Source of the DNA: JBBDJB01 sp040880125
GTDB taxonomy: Bacteria > Planctomycetota > Planctomycetia > Pirellulales > JBBDJB01
NCBI GenBank assembly: GCA_040880125.1
Contig: JBBDJB010000056.1
Coordinates: forward strand, 1-64,000
DNA: 64,000 nt
Direction of reading: 5' to 3'
Shown here: positions 44,328 through 53,515 of the stretch, in pieces
How positions within the stretch are numbered: the stretch's first letter is position 1
How the letters are laid out: each line of letters starts with the position of its first letter
The notes under the pieces: generated by a model
What the model was told of the DNA's origin: nothing
The model's database searches: none
Seen by the model: only the letters and a program-made list of their open reading frames with translations
Translations under genes and position numbers: made by a program

Positions 44328-44762
44328 GGAGGGTAAATGGATTCCCGGCTCAGGGGCGCGGTCAAAAAACCTGTTGCACGCCGTGGGAATAGGTAACCGG
44401 TTCACGCTAAACGCGGGGCAAACACGCTATGCCAACTCGATCTCCCCAAGGGCATCCGAGCACCGCCCGTCATCGTCGCTTCACAACGGGAATCGAATCC
44501 GACATCGAATGCACGACTGGGCAAAGGCAGGCCGTGGCACGCACGAGGTCGAAAAGCCTAGCCGTGGCACACATCAACGCGCGCCCCGCCGAGGTCTCAT
44601 TGACCGACCGCAACTCATTGTATAGCATTGACTTGTTGCATATCGGCTCGCGCCCGCGAGGCACCCTGAAACGGGAAAATACGCCTCCCGGTCCTCCTGT
44701 ACATCACCCACTATTCACGCTCGCCCGGCGACAGCACGGCGGCCGGCGAGGGAGTCCACCGC
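44328..44762. other. leader region of the peptide-transport operon
   Basis: About 435 bases with no convincing gene. It holds two copies of GCCGTGGCAC about 40 nt apart and a weak promoter-like pair, TTGACC (44600-44605) and TATAGC (44621-44626), with a short 15-nt spacer, 137 nt before the first gene of the operon. Confidence 0.35.
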
Positions 44763-46715
44763 ATGCCGCAACGAATCCACTCGGTCCTGGTCCTGGCGTT
44801 GATTTACTGCGTCGCGTCGTTCGGCTGCTCGCCATCTAGCGAGGCGCCCACCGGTCGCGACTCGGCGGTTTCTGGAGCGGGCGATTCGTCCAGCGCAGTG
44901 GCTTCGGACGAGGAAGCCCCGGCGGTCGAACTGGAGCCTTACGACGCCCCGCCGCTGGAGGAACTGGAAGCGAGTGTCGAGTGGGTCGACAACCCGATGC
45001 GCGACGCTCTGGCCGAGTTCCAGGAGAAACAGGCCACAGAGCCGCAACTGGCCAGCGTCGAGGAGGCCCTGCAGCTTCGCAACGATTCGCCCGAGGCGAA
45101 CAACAAAATTCTCAGCGCCCTGGGCCGTCCTTCCGAGGACGAGTCGCAGGTCGATTACGAGGCGACGGTCGACCGCCACAGCGGGATGGACCTGAAGAGC
45201 ACCAATCCGCTGATGATCAGTTCAGTCATCGAGATGGAGGTGCTGTCGCTCACGGGGCTGCAGCTCTTGAATTGGGACTGGGAGTTCCGCCCCTACGCCC
45301 CCAGTTGGGCGTTCGAGTCGTGGCAGACCAGCCGCGACCACATGGTCGACAAGTTCGTGCTGCGCGACGATTTGACCTGGTCGGACGGCACGCCGGTCAC
45401 CGCGCACGATTTCGTGTTCTCCTTCCAAACGATCATGCACCCGAAAGTTGTTGTACCGGCGGTGAAGACCGGCACCGAGAAGCTCCGCTGGGTTGAAGCC
45501 TATGACGATCGCACGATTGTCATCTTTCACAAGGAGCCATCCGCCGCCTGGAGGGAGAACCTTGCCTTTCCGATCATCCCGAAGCACATCTATGAAGATT
45601 CAGTCGACGACGATCCGACACTGGTATCGAGCCCGTACCACGTGAAGTACGAGCAGTCGCCAGTGACGTGCGGCCCGTACGAGATCACCGAGCGAGTTCG
45701 TGCGCAGGAGATCGTGCTGGGCCGACGCGAGAGTTGGTTCATGCACGATGGCGAGCAGGTGCGCGAAAAGCCCTACGTCCGGCAGATTCGCGTCAAGGTG
45801 ATCGAGGACCCCAACACCACGCTGCTCGCTTTGAAGAAGGGCGACATTGATGAGGCCATGATCAATGCCGACCAGTGGGTGACGCAATCCAGTGGCGATG
45901 ACTTCTACAATAACAATACCAAGGCCAGCGGCCTGGAGTGGGTCGAGTTCCACTTCTGCTGGAATATCGAGACGCCATTCTTTTCAGACGTCCGCGTTCG
46001 CCAGGCGATGTCCCATGCACTCGATTACGAGGAGATGCTCGAGAACCAGTTTCACGGGCTGTACGAGCCCTGTAACGGCGTGTTTCACCACACTGCAAGG
46101 TTCGCCTCTTCCGAGCCGAAGCCGTACCAGCAGGATCTGAACAAGGCGGAGGATCTGCTCGATGCGGCCGGCTGGGTCGATAGCGATTACGACGGCGTCC
46201 GCGACAAGGAGATCAATGGTCGCCTCGTGCGGTTCGAGTTCAGTATCCTCTGCCCGCAGACGCCCAACGCCCAGCGTGTGTGTACATTGCTGAAGCAGAA
46301 TCTCGACCAGATCGGGATCATCTGCCACGTGCGCCCGACCGAATTCACCGTGTTGATGCAGTACAACCGCGACCACAAGTTCCATGCCACAATGAACGGG
46401 TGGGGAACCGGCACCGATCCCTCCACACTACGCAACATCTTCGGCACCGGCGAGGGGCGCAACTACGGGCAGTATTCCAATCCCGAGATCGACCGGTTGT
46501 TTGACGAAGGCGAGCGGGAGTTCGACGAAGAAGAACGCAACGCCGTCTACGCCCGCATCCACGAGATCTTGTACGAGGATCAGCCTTACACGTGGCTGTT
46601 CTTCCGCAGCTCGTTCTACGGGTTCAACAAGGATCTGCGTGGGTACAGCTTCAGTCCTCGCGGTCCGTACGGCGTGGAGCCGGGCTTTCGCAGCATTTGG
46701 GTGCCTGCCCAGTAG
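44763..46715 (+). CDS. Peptide ABC transporter substrate-binding lipoprotein (SBP family 5)
   Basis: A 650-residue periplasmic receptor. Lipoprotein signal: IHSVLVLALIYCVASFGC, with Cys at residue 22. An acidic, low-complexity linker and helical segment (about 23-150) is extra compared with OppA/DppA. The binding fold then shows DDLTWSDGTPVTAHDFVFSF, CGPYEI, VRQAMSHALDYEEML and the late DQIGIICHVRP, all typical of family 5. It opens a five-gene importer cluster: this protein, two permeases and two ATPases, all on the plus strand. Family 5 proteins bind oligopeptides, dipeptides, nickel or microcin C; the YejE-like permease downstream favours the YejA-type group. Confidence 0.92.
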   Translation: MPQRIHSVLVLALIYCVASFGCSPSSEAPTGRDSAVSGAGDSSSAVASDEEAPAVELEPYDAPPLEELEASVEWVDNPMRDALAEFQEKQATEPQLASVEEALQLRNDSPEANNKILSALGRPSEDESQVDYEATVDRHSGMDLKSTNPLMISSVIEMEVLSLTGLQLLNWDWEFRPYAPSWAFESWQTSRDHMVDKFVLRDDLTWSDGTPVTAHDFVFSFQTIMHPKVVVPAVKTGTEKLRWVEAYDDRTIVIFHKEPSAAWRENLAFPIIPKHIYEDSVDDDPTLVSSPYHVKYEQSPVTCGPYEITERVRAQEIVLGRRESWFMHDGEQVREKPYVRQIRVKVIEDPNTTLLALKKGDIDEAMINADQWVTQSSGDDFYNNNTKASGLEWVEFHFCWNIETPFFSDVRVRQAMSHALDYEEMLENQFHGLYEPCNGVFHHTARFASSEPKPYQQDLNKAEDLLDAAGWVDSDYDGVRDKEINGRLVRFEFSILCPQTPNAQRVCTLLKQNLDQIGIICHVRPTEFTVLMQYNRDHKFHATMNGWGTGTDPSTLRNIFGTGEGRNYGQYSNPEIDRLFDEGEREFDEEERNAVYARIHEILYEDQPYTWLFFRSSFYGFNKDLRGYSFSPRGPYGVEPGFRSIWVPAQ

Positions 46716-46758
46716 TGCCGTCGCCGCGCGTCCACAATTGTCGGCGCCTCGCACCTAG

Positions 46759-46826
46759 TAGCTGGATTCGTGAGAATTCAGCCGGCGCCCGGAACCGATT
46801 GATCTGAACTCTCACGAGTTCAGCTA
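46759..46826. repeat. inverted repeat pair, each arm itself a hairpin
   Basis: Arms 46759-46781 (starts TAGCTGGATTCG) and 46804-46826 (ends GAGTTCAGCTA) are inverted copies with four mismatches in 23. Each arm folds by itself: the right arm as CTGAACTC-TCAC-GAGTTCAG, a perfect 8-bp stem. It sits between the substrate-binding and first permease genes and may attenuate or stabilise the operon mRNA. Confidence 0.65.
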
Positions 46827-46853
46827 CGATGAGCGCCGTAGCGAGCGACCGCA

Positions 46854-47834
46854 ATGTTGAACTATCTCGTTCGGCGACTGCTGATTGGCGCACTGACCCT
46901 GCTGATGATCACCTTCGTGATCTTCGGCTTGATCCGCAACATGCCGGGAACTCCGCTGACGGTCGCCTTCGCGGAGGTCGACCCCAGCCGGGAGATGAGC
47001 GAGGCCGATCTGGAGCGGCTGGAAAAGCTCTACGGGCTCGATAAGCCGTGGCCGCAGGCGTACCTGGTGTGGATCCGCAACCTCGTGCGGCTCGATCTGG
47101 GGCAGTCGATTTCCCGCAAGGTGCCGGTCGTGCGGCTGATTCGCGAGCGGATCTTCGCCACGCTGCTGCTGTCGGTCTCGTCGCTGTTTCTGGCGTATCT
47201 GCTGTCGATCCCGATGGGACTGTGGTCGACCGTTCATCGCGGCCAAGCCCGCGAACGCACGCTCAGCACAGTGCTGTACATGCTCTATTCGCTGCCATCG
47301 TTCGTGGCGGCCTTGTTTCTGCAAGTCGTGCTGGCGGTGCGGCTCGATCTGCTGCCGCTGACCGGAATGACCAGCGACAATTATGAGCAGCTCTCGCTGC
47401 TGGGCAAGGTCACCGACGTCTTCTTGCATTCGCTGATGCCGGTGGCGTGCTTCACGTACATCAGCCTCGCGTACTACACCCGGTTCATCAAATCGAACAT
47501 GGAAGAAGTCATCCGCCAGGACTACATCCGCACGGCCCGGGCCAAAGGCGTGCACCCGCGCGACGTGATCGTCCACCATGCGTTTCGCAACACGCTGATC
47601 CCGCTGGTAACGATGATCGGCCTGACGCTGCCGACGCTGCTCAGCGGCGCGATCATTCTGGAGCGGATCTTCTCCTGGCCTGGCATGGGCAGCCTGTTCT
47701 TCGAGGCCATCAGCGAGCGCGACTACCCAACGTTGATGGGACTGACGCTGATGTTCTCCGTGCTAACTTTGATCGGTCAACTGCTGGCGGACCTGCTATA
47801 CGCGGTGGTCGATCCGCGTGTGACCTACTCTTGA
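46854..47834 (+). CDS. Peptide ABC transporter permease (OppB/DppB/YejB type)
   Basis: A 326-residue inner-membrane protein with six helices. The N-terminus MLNYLVRRLLIGALTLLMIT is the family hallmark. The ATPase-contact loop is DYIRTARAKGVHPRDVIVHH, followed by FRNTLIPLVTMIG and the C-terminal LLADLLYAVVDPRVTYS. The periplasmic loop after TM1 has YGLDKPWPQAYLVWIRNLVRLDLGQS, also standard. It pairs with the second permease 37 bp downstream. Confidence 0.95.
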   Translation: MLNYLVRRLLIGALTLLMITFVIFGLIRNMPGTPLTVAFAEVDPSREMSEADLERLEKLYGLDKPWPQAYLVWIRNLVRLDLGQSISRKVPVVRLIRERIFATLLLSVSSLFLAYLLSIPMGLWSTVHRGQARERTLSTVLYMLYSLPSFVAALFLQVVLAVRLDLLPLTGMTSDNYEQLSLLGKVTDVFLHSLMPVACFTYISLAYYTRFIKSNMEEVIRQDYIRTARAKGVHPRDVIVHHAFRNTLIPLVTMIGLTLPTLLSGAIILERIFSWPGMGSLFFEAISERDYPTLMGLTLMFSVLTLIGQLLADLLYAVVDPRVTYS

Positions 47835-47871
47835 CCGCTCGTTCTGTTCGCCGCGATCACACGAAAGCAAC

Positions 47872-48987
47872 ATGTCCACGAGCCAGCCCGAACCGCAACA
47901 AACCACCGCGCCCGCGAAGAAGTCGCGCGGGTTCTGGGCCGAGACGTGGCGCCACTTCCGCCGCCGAAAGCTGGCAATGGCTGCGCTGGCCTTCGTGGTC
48001 TTCATGGCCCTGGTGGCGCTGCTGGCGCCGGCCATCGCGGGGACCAAGCCGATCGTCTGCAAATATAAGGGCGCGATCTACTTTCCGGCGCTAGGTTATT
48101 TGAACCGAGCCTGGGAGCATCCGATCTTTTATCGCGATCGTTTTCGCCGCATCTACGCCGGCAACCTTCAGGAGAAGGATCCCGATAGTTGGGCCATCTG
48201 GCCGCTGGTTTACCAGGACCCGTATCGCCGGGTGCGGGAAGGCGAATGGCACGACCGTCCCGGCAACCCGATTGGCATCGAGGGTGAGCCGAGTGCGATG
48301 AACTGGTTCGGCACCGATCAGCGGGGCGTTGACGTCTTCGCGCAAATGATTCACGGCACGCGGATTGCGCTGTTGGTCGGGTTCGTCTCGATGGGCATCG
48401 CCAGCGTGATTGGCATCACGGCCGGTGCGCTGGCCGGCTACCTGGGCGGCTGGGTCGACATGCTGCTCAGCCGGTTGATCGAACTGGTGATGTGCATTCC
48501 CGCGCTGGTGCTCATCCTGGCGCTGCTGGCAATCGTCCAGCGGCCCACCATCTGGGACATGATGATCGTGCTAGGGATCACCAGTTGGACGAGCATCGCC
48601 CGGCTGACGCGCGCCGAATTTATGAAGCTTAAGCAGATGGAGTTTACCACGGCCGCCCGGGCATTGGGGGCCAGCGGTCCCCGGATCATGTATCGCCACC
48701 TGATGCGAAATGCACTGGCGCCGGTGCTGGTGCCGATCACTTTCGGCATCGCCACGGCAATCTTGATCGAGAGCGGCCTGAGCTTTTTGGGGTTCGGCGC
48801 GCCGCCCCCCAATCCAAGTTGGGGAACGCTGCTCAGCGCCGGGCGCAGCAATCTGCAGATGTGGTGGCTGGTGGTGTTTCCGGGAATCGCGATCTTTGCC
48901 ACTGTGCTTGCGTACAATTTGGTCGGCGAGGGCTTGCAGGAAGCCACCGATCCACGACTCCGGCAGGTAGGCGGCTCCGACAGGTAG
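47872..48987 (+). CDS. Peptide ABC transporter permease (OppC/YejE type)
   Basis: A 371-residue inner-membrane protein. After TM1 comes a long periplasmic insertion, TKPIVCKYKGAIYFPAL and on, close in form to the matching part of YejE (KPLLVRYDGSWYFPLL). The rest is standard: FGTDQRGVDVFAQMIHGTRI, six helices, the ATPase loop with AARALGASGPRIMYRHL, and FLGFGAPPPNPSWGTLL. The next gene starts four bases after the stop. The YejE-like insertion suggests the importer is of the YejABEF group (microcin C-type oligopeptides), but with two separate ATPases. Confidence 0.94.
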   Translation: MSTSQPEPQQTTAPAKKSRGFWAETWRHFRRRKLAMAALAFVVFMALVALLAPAIAGTKPIVCKYKGAIYFPALGYLNRAWEHPIFYRDRFRRIYAGNLQEKDPDSWAIWPLVYQDPYRRVREGEWHDRPGNPIGIEGEPSAMNWFGTDQRGVDVFAQMIHGTRIALLVGFVSMGIASVIGITAGALAGYLGGWVDMLLSRLIELVMCIPALVLILALLAIVQRPTIWDMMIVLGITSWTSIARLTRAEFMKLKQMEFTTAARALGASGPRIMYRHLMRNALAPVLVPITFGIATAILIESGLSFLGFGAPPPNPSWGTLLSAGRSNLQMWWLVVFPGIAIFATVLAYNLVGEGLQEATDPRLRQVGGSDR

Positions 48988-48991
48988 GCAA

Positions 48992-49984
48992 ATGACCGAT
49001 CCGCTGCTCGAAGTGGAGCACCTCAAGACGTATTTCTACACCGAAGAGGGCGTGGTCCGCGCGGTGGACGATGTATCCTTTTCGATTGGCCGCGGACGCA
49101 CGCTGGGCGTGGTGGGCGAGTCGGGTTGCGGCAAATCGGTCACGGCGATGTCGATCATGCGGCTGATTTCACCACCGGGGCGTATCGTCGACGGCAAGGT
49201 GACGCTTCACGATGGCAAGCCGCAGGAATTGACGCGGCTGGCCGAGTCGGAGATGCGCAAGGTACGCGGCTCGAGGATCGCAATGATCTTTCAAGAGCCG
49301 ATGACCTCACTCAATCCAGTATTCACGATCGGCTCGCAAATCGGCGAAGCGGTGCGCCTGCACCAGAAGGTGAACAAGGCGGAAGCCCGGCTGCGGGCGA
49401 TCGAATCGCTGCAAAAGGTGAATATCTCCGAACCGGACCGCCGCATTCGCGAGTATCCACACCAGTTCTCCGGCGGAATGCGGCAGCGGGCGATGATCGC
49501 CATGGCACTCTCCTGCAACCCGAAGCTTCTGATCGCCGACGAGCCGACCACCGCACTGGACGTGACGATTCAGGCGCAAATCCTGGAGTTGCTGCAGAAG
49601 CTACAGCAGGAGACGGGCATGTCGATGATGATCATCACGCACGATTTGGGCATCGTCGCCGAAGTGGCCGACGACGTGGCGGTGATGTATGCCTCGAAGA
49701 TCGTCGAGCGGGCGCCGGTAAAGAAATTGTTCGCTTCTCCGCTGCACCCGTACACGCACGGCCTGTTCAAGGCGATCCCGCGTCCCGGGGCGTCGCGCAC
49801 CGAAAAGCTGGCGACGATCGAGGGGAACGTGCCTGATCCGCTACACATCCCCAGCGGTTGCAGCTTCCGCACGCGCTGTCCCTATGCGCAGGAGGAATGC
49901 CGGCAGACCGAGCCGGAACTGCGCGAGATCCGCCCCGGACACTGGGCCAGATGCCACTTCGCCGGAGAGCTCGATTTTGACTGA
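48992..49984 (+). CDS. Peptide ABC transporter ATPase (OppD/DppD type)
   Basis: A 330-residue ATPase. Walker A GESGCGKSV, signature FSGGMRQRAMIAMAL, Walker B LLIADEPTTALD, switch His in IITHDLG, and the C-terminal Oligo_HPY extension (HPYTHGLFKAIPRPG, GCSFRTRCPYAQEECRQ) with Cys residues typical of Fe-S-binding DppD proteins. Its final eight bases overlap the start of the next ATPase gene. Confidence 0.96.
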   Translation: MTDPLLEVEHLKTYFYTEEGVVRAVDDVSFSIGRGRTLGVVGESGCGKSVTAMSIMRLISPPGRIVDGKVTLHDGKPQELTRLAESEMRKVRGSRIAMIFQEPMTSLNPVFTIGSQIGEAVRLHQKVNKAEARLRAIESLQKVNISEPDRRIREYPHQFSGGMRQRAMIAMALSCNPKLLIADEPTTALDVTIQAQILELLQKLQQETGMSMMIITHDLGIVAEVADDVAVMYASKIVERAPVKKLFASPLHPYTHGLFKAIPRPGASRTEKLATIEGNVPDPLHIPSGCSFRTRCPYAQEECRQTEPELREIRPGHWARCHFAGELDFD

Positions 49985-51023
49985 ACCGCTGCTGGAAGTT
50001 GCCGACCTAAAGACGTACTTTCCGATCCGGCGAGGGATACTTTCTCGCGTCGTGGGGCACGTGCGCGCCGTCGATGGCGTGTCGTTCTCGATTGCCCGAG
50101 GAGAGACGCTAGGACTGGTGGGCGAGTCGGGCTGCGGCAAAACCACCACGGGCCGCTCACTGTTGCGGTTGATCGAACCGACCGAAGGAAGCGTGCGGTT
50201 TGACGGCCGCGACGTGCTGAATACGAGCGGCAACGAGCTGCGCCGCCTGCGGCGGAACATGCAGATCGTTTTTCAAGATCCGTTCGGTTCCCTGAACCCC
50301 CGCATGACGGTCCACAGCATCGTCGCAGAAGGCCTCGTCATCCACCGGATCGGGAAACGGAGCCAGCGCCGCGAGAAGGTCCACGAAGTGCTGCGGCAGG
50401 TAGGACTCGATCCATCGCACGCGGACCGCTACCCGCACGAGTTTTCCGGCGGCCAGCGGCAGCGCATCTGCATCGCCCGGGCGCTGGCGCTCAATCCGCA
50501 GTTTTTGGTGCTGGACGAGCCGATCTCGGCGCTGGACGTTTCCATTCAATCGCAGATCATCAATCTGCTGATCGATTTGAAGCGCGAGTTCGAGCTGACC
50601 TACCTGTTCATTTCGCATGATCTGTCGGTGGTGGAGTTCATCTCGGACCGGGTAGCGGTGATGTACCTGGGAGAGATCGTCGAGCAGGCCGACAGCGAGG
50701 CGCTGTACCGCAATCCGCTACATCCGTACACGCACGCTTTGCTCTCGTCGGTGCCGTCTCTCGATCCGGCCAGCAAGCGGGAACGTATCGTGCTGCCGGG
50801 TGACGTGCCCAGCCCCAGCAATCCGCCGGCGGGCTGCCGCTTTCATCCGCGCTGTCCGCTGGCGATGGACGTTTGCCGGCGGGAGCCTCCTCGCGAGCTC
50901 GACCTGGACGGGCACAAAGTCCGCTGCCATGCGGTCGAACAGGAACTGGAGAATACCTCGGGCGATACGCAGCAGATCAGCCGCATCATCGCCGAAGGAA
51001 TGGCGCGGTCGCAGTTGGTGTGA
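49977..51023 (+). CDS. Peptide ABC transporter ATPase (OppF/DppF type)
   Basis: A 348-residue ATPase. I start it at TTG 49977 (LTEPLLEVADLKTYF), which overlaps the previous stop by eight bases and has GGAGAG about 10 nt upstream; the longer open frame into the previous gene is not needed. Walker A GESGCGKTTTGRSLLRL, signature FSGGQRQRICIARAL, Walker B FLVLDEPISALD, ISHDLSVVEFI, and the Oligo_HPY tail HPYTHALLSSVPSLDP with GCRFHPRCPLAMDVC. Partner of the preceding ATPase. Last gene of the operon. Confidence 0.95.
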   Translation: MTEPLLEVADLKTYFPIRRGILSRVVGHVRAVDGVSFSIARGETLGLVGESGCGKTTTGRSLLRLIEPTEGSVRFDGRDVLNTSGNELRRLRRNMQIVFQDPFGSLNPRMTVHSIVAEGLVIHRIGKRSQRREKVHEVLRQVGLDPSHADRYPHEFSGGQRQRICIARALALNPQFLVLDEPISALDVSIQSQIINLLIDLKREFELTYLFISHDLSVVEFISDRVAVMYLGEIVEQADSEALYRNPLHPYTHALLSSVPSLDPASKRERIVLPGDVPSPSNPPAGCRFHPRCPLAMDVCRREPPRELDLDGHKVRCHAVEQELENTSGDTQQISRIIAEGMARSQLV

Positions 51024-51054
51024 ACGGCCTTAAGTCGTACAGCGAAGCGTCGGA

Positions 51055-51140
51055 GTCGCAAAAGGGGACTGGCTCGGTGCTGGCCGGGTGCCTCTATTGC
51101 CGAAAGCGGCTTTGCATCGTGCCTGTCTCCCTTTTTCGAC
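51055..51140. repeat. imperfect inverted repeat, REP-like
   Basis: Left arm 51055-51080 (GTCGCAAAAGGGGACTGG...) and right arm 51114-51140 (...TGTCTCCCTTTTTCGAC) pair imperfectly, with an inner GCCG-AAAG-CGGC mini-hairpin between them. Located 31 bp after the ATPase stop. The AAAAGGGGAC core resembles palindromes tied to REP-associated tyrosine transposases; that link is from memory. It may also end the operon transcript. Confidence 0.5.
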
Positions 51141-51312
51141 GGCACGGCCGGATGTTGGAGATGGGACAGGCATATTATCGCCCCGCCCGTACCCGACAGG
51201 TTTCGCTGCAATTGGGCGCTAAGCAGCCGGTCCGATTTCCGTATCGCCTGCGCTGTAGGATTTATCCGCCAGTGACTCGGACGTTGCCAACGCACTCTCC
51301 GCGGGCGGTGCG

Positions 51313-52158
51313 TCAACCGGCGGCATCGAGCTGCTGCGAAGTGGCATCGCCGTCGATGGCCAGGAGCTGATCGAGCATCGCCTCGGCTTCACGTGCGGTG
51401 AAGCTCAACCGACGCTCGCAGTCCAATGCCGCGCGGCGCGGCCGCCGGCACATCTCCGGCAGCAGACAGGCCAAAAGGCTTGCGCCAATTCGAGCATTCA
51501 AATCGGCGTTCGCTGTGGCGGGACGATCAGACTCGTCACCAAAGCTCTGTTCGATCGCGGAAAACAGCTGCTCGGTGAGGCGATCCGGAGCGTCGCCGTC
51601 GCTATGGTGGGAAAGGAGGTATCCCGGCAGTTGGTGTTGTCTCGGCTGGAAGGAGAATGGCGCGGCAATCCCGGCTCGCGCGATGCAGCCGATCAGCAGA
51701 TCGGTCCAGCGCTCGCAGCGAACGCGGAGGCGGTTAACGTAATTCGCCGCGCTGCACGGCACGGCGGGGCTGCCCAGGATCAGTCGCAGTGCGGCGAGCC
51801 GGGCCTGGGCGTGGCCGGCGAAGATGGTGCGGGCGACCGGGGCCACGTCGCGACGCCCGGCGGCTCGATCGCGGGCCGTGGCCAGCGCGGCCCAAACGCG
51901 CGTCAGGATTTCGCTGGTCAGGATTTCTCGTGCGACCGGTTCGACGGCCAGCCAGTTCTCGTGCCTAGTCGGAGCCAAGTTCCCGACGGCAGCCTGGCGG
52001 AAATGATCGAGGGCCGAATGCCACCGGTTCAGGCGCAAGCGAGAGGCTTGCCAATAGTCGGCCACCGCATCGGCCGGAAGCGGAGTTTCGCCGTCCACGA
52101 GCGCCGGGCCGTGCAGTGCCGCGAGTCCCGCAATTTCGATAAGTTCGTAGGCGTGCAT
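51313..52158 (-). CDS. Hypothetical protein, alpha-helical, 281 aa
   Basis: Start at ATG 52158 (MHAYELIEIAGLAALHG). I do not recognise a family. The translation has good codon use, is rich in Ala, Arg and Leu, seems fully helical, and shows no signal peptide or membrane segment. Readable blocks include YWQASRLRLNRWHSALD, VARTIFAGHAQARLAALRLILG and LACLLPEMCRRPRR, with seven Cys scattered. Its position downstream of the ECF sigma / anti-sigma pair on the same strand, 350 bp away, suggests possible control by that sigma factor, but distance makes it uncertain. Confidence 0.6.
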   Translation of the reverse strand: MHAYELIEIAGLAALHGPALVDGETPLPADAVADYWQASRLRLNRWHSALDHFRQAAVGNLAPTRHENWLAVEPVAREILTSEILTRVWAALATARDRAAGRRDVAPVARTIFAGHAQARLAALRLILGSPAVPCSAANYVNRLRVRCERWTDLLIGCIARAGIAAPFSFQPRQHQLPGYLLSHHSDGDAPDRLTEQLFSAIEQSFGDESDRPATANADLNARIGASLLACLLPEMCRRPRRAALDCERRLSFTAREAEAMLDQLLAIDGDATSQQLDAAG

Positions 52159-52509
52159 CCGAACCTTGCTGCTGCTCTGTGAGGAGGTGACCGTCGCCGG
52201 GAGCGAGGCACCAGAGGGTGCTGACCGCTGGCCGTGTGACTTGAAGAGAGACGTGCGGGCGAAGAGGGCAAACCGGGTGCCGTCAGCGGCTGAGGACCCG
52301 GCATTGATGGGCTGCTGGTCCGCAAACTCTCGCGACGAACCGGGTTAAGGTGAGCGGCCGCTGTTGACGGAAAGCCGTCCAGCGAGAGACATTGTTGCCA
52401 CCGGGCAACGTCGAGGAGGGAGAAGTCGCCGAGTGACGACATCCGCCGCCATATTCGAAGGGGCCAAGTTGCAACGATTGGGTGGAATGCACAGCCTTTG
52501 GCCGTCGGC
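52159..52509. other. intergenic region, nothing recognised
   Basis: About 350 bases between the anti-sigma-like gene and the hypothetical protein. Frames are open on the minus strand but have no family look and overlap neighbours. No clear terminator or promoter. Confidence 0.4.
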
Positions 52510-53511
52510 CTATCGGCCCAAATAACGGACTGGCTGGATCGGCGGTAGGGCCCAGTGTGCGCCACTTTCGCCCAGCACAACGTCGAGAGGCGAAGTGCCG
52601 GCGGCGACCAAGCCGCGGTCGTTGACAAAAATGTTGTCGCCAGAGTCGCCGTGGGCGCATTGCTTACGAAAGGCCACATGTCCGTCCGCATACAACACGT
52701 TCTGCCCACAGCCTCCATGATTGGCACTCTTGCGCCCTTCCAGATGCTGACTAGGAGCATCGGCCAGGACGGGCAGGTAAGGACTGCCGTCGTTCTTCGG
52801 TGTGTGGTAGCGATCGCCCTTCACGTAGCCGAGGTTGTATCCGTAGCTCCCGCCCATAGTCTGCTGCATTTCGCGTAACTTATCTCCTTGGGCCTGTTCA
52901 AGGAGTTCACGCGTGGGGACGGGCACTCGCTGGTTCCGCCGGGCCAATTCGGACGACGGACACAGCGGTGCGTCTTTGTGCGCCCAGTAGCCGCCATCGG
53001 TCAGTTCGACCGAGTAAACGCCTGCCGCGGCGGCATTACCTTCCGCGTCGATCGGCGGGAAGTAGCCCTCGTGATCCATCGAGTAGCCCTGCATCGCCAC
53101 ATTCAATTCGCGCAGATTGTTCTGACAAACGGCTCGGCGAGCGGTGGCTCGGCTGTGCTGCACCGCGGGAAAGAGCAACATCCCGGCCGCCACGAAGATG
53201 CCGGCCGCCACCGCCAGATCGGCCATCGACCAACTGCTGGCCTGGGGCATCGGCTCGGCGTACGTTGAGGGAGTCACCGGCGCAGCGGCCGCGCGCGTGG
53301 CCGCTTGCAGCGATACGTATTGGCAGGTGCGATCCGCCAGACCGGCGGGCGGATCGTAGTCGAGAGAAACTCCGGCGAGCGGTTGCAGGCTGTTTTGCAA
53401 TAAAGCCAAGTCCTGCTGCAATTGCGGATCGCGGCGCAAGGCCTGTTCGACTTGGCGACGTTCGTCTGGGTCAAGGGCTTCCAGCAGGTAGCCCAACAGT
53501 TGCTCGCGCAT
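52510..53511 (-). CDS. Anti-sigma-like protein fused to a pseudopilin-like (H-X9-DG) domain
   Basis: A 333-residue membrane protein starting five bases after the ECF sigma stop. Residues 1-70 (MREQLLGYLLEALDPDERRQVEQAL) look like the cytoplasmic anti-sigma domain of planctomycete ECF systems, without the zinc-binding His-Cys motif. One membrane helix follows (about 97-113, AVAAGIFVAAGMLLFPAVQ), then RATARRAVCQNNLRELNVAMQGYSMDHEGYFPP, which is the post-helix region of DUF1559-type pseudopilins. The end has NVLYADGHVAFRK, the DG motif of that family. So a sigma-binding head seems joined to a secreted sensory domain. Product role: membrane anti-sigma factor of the adjacent sigma factor, by context. 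Confidence 0.8.
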   Translation of the reverse strand: MREQLLGYLLEALDPDERRQVEQALRRDPQLQQDLALLQNSLQPLAGVSLDYDPPAGLADRTCQYVSLQAATRAAAAPVTPSTYAEPMPQASSWSMADLAVAAGIFVAAGMLLFPAVQHSRATARRAVCQNNLRELNVAMQGYSMDHEGYFPPIDAEGNAAAAGVYSVELTDGGYWAHKDAPLCPSSELARRNQRVPVPTRELLEQAQGDKLREMQQTMGGSYGYNLGYVKGDRYHTPKNDGSPYLPVLADAPSQHLEGRKSANHGGCGQNVLYADGHVAFRKQCAHGDSGDNIFVNDRGLVAAGTSPLDVVLGESGAHWALPPIQPVRYLGR

Positions 53512-53515
53512 GGTG

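Noticed and set aside
44020..44625. 201-codon open frame across the candidate ncRNA
   Set aside because: No ribosome site near the first ATG, no recognisable domain, and it runs through the predicted terminator; composition looks like non-coding sequence.
52029..52760. 243-codon minus-strand frame over the anti-sigma gene end
   Set aside because: Overlaps two better-supported genes in another frame and has no family features.
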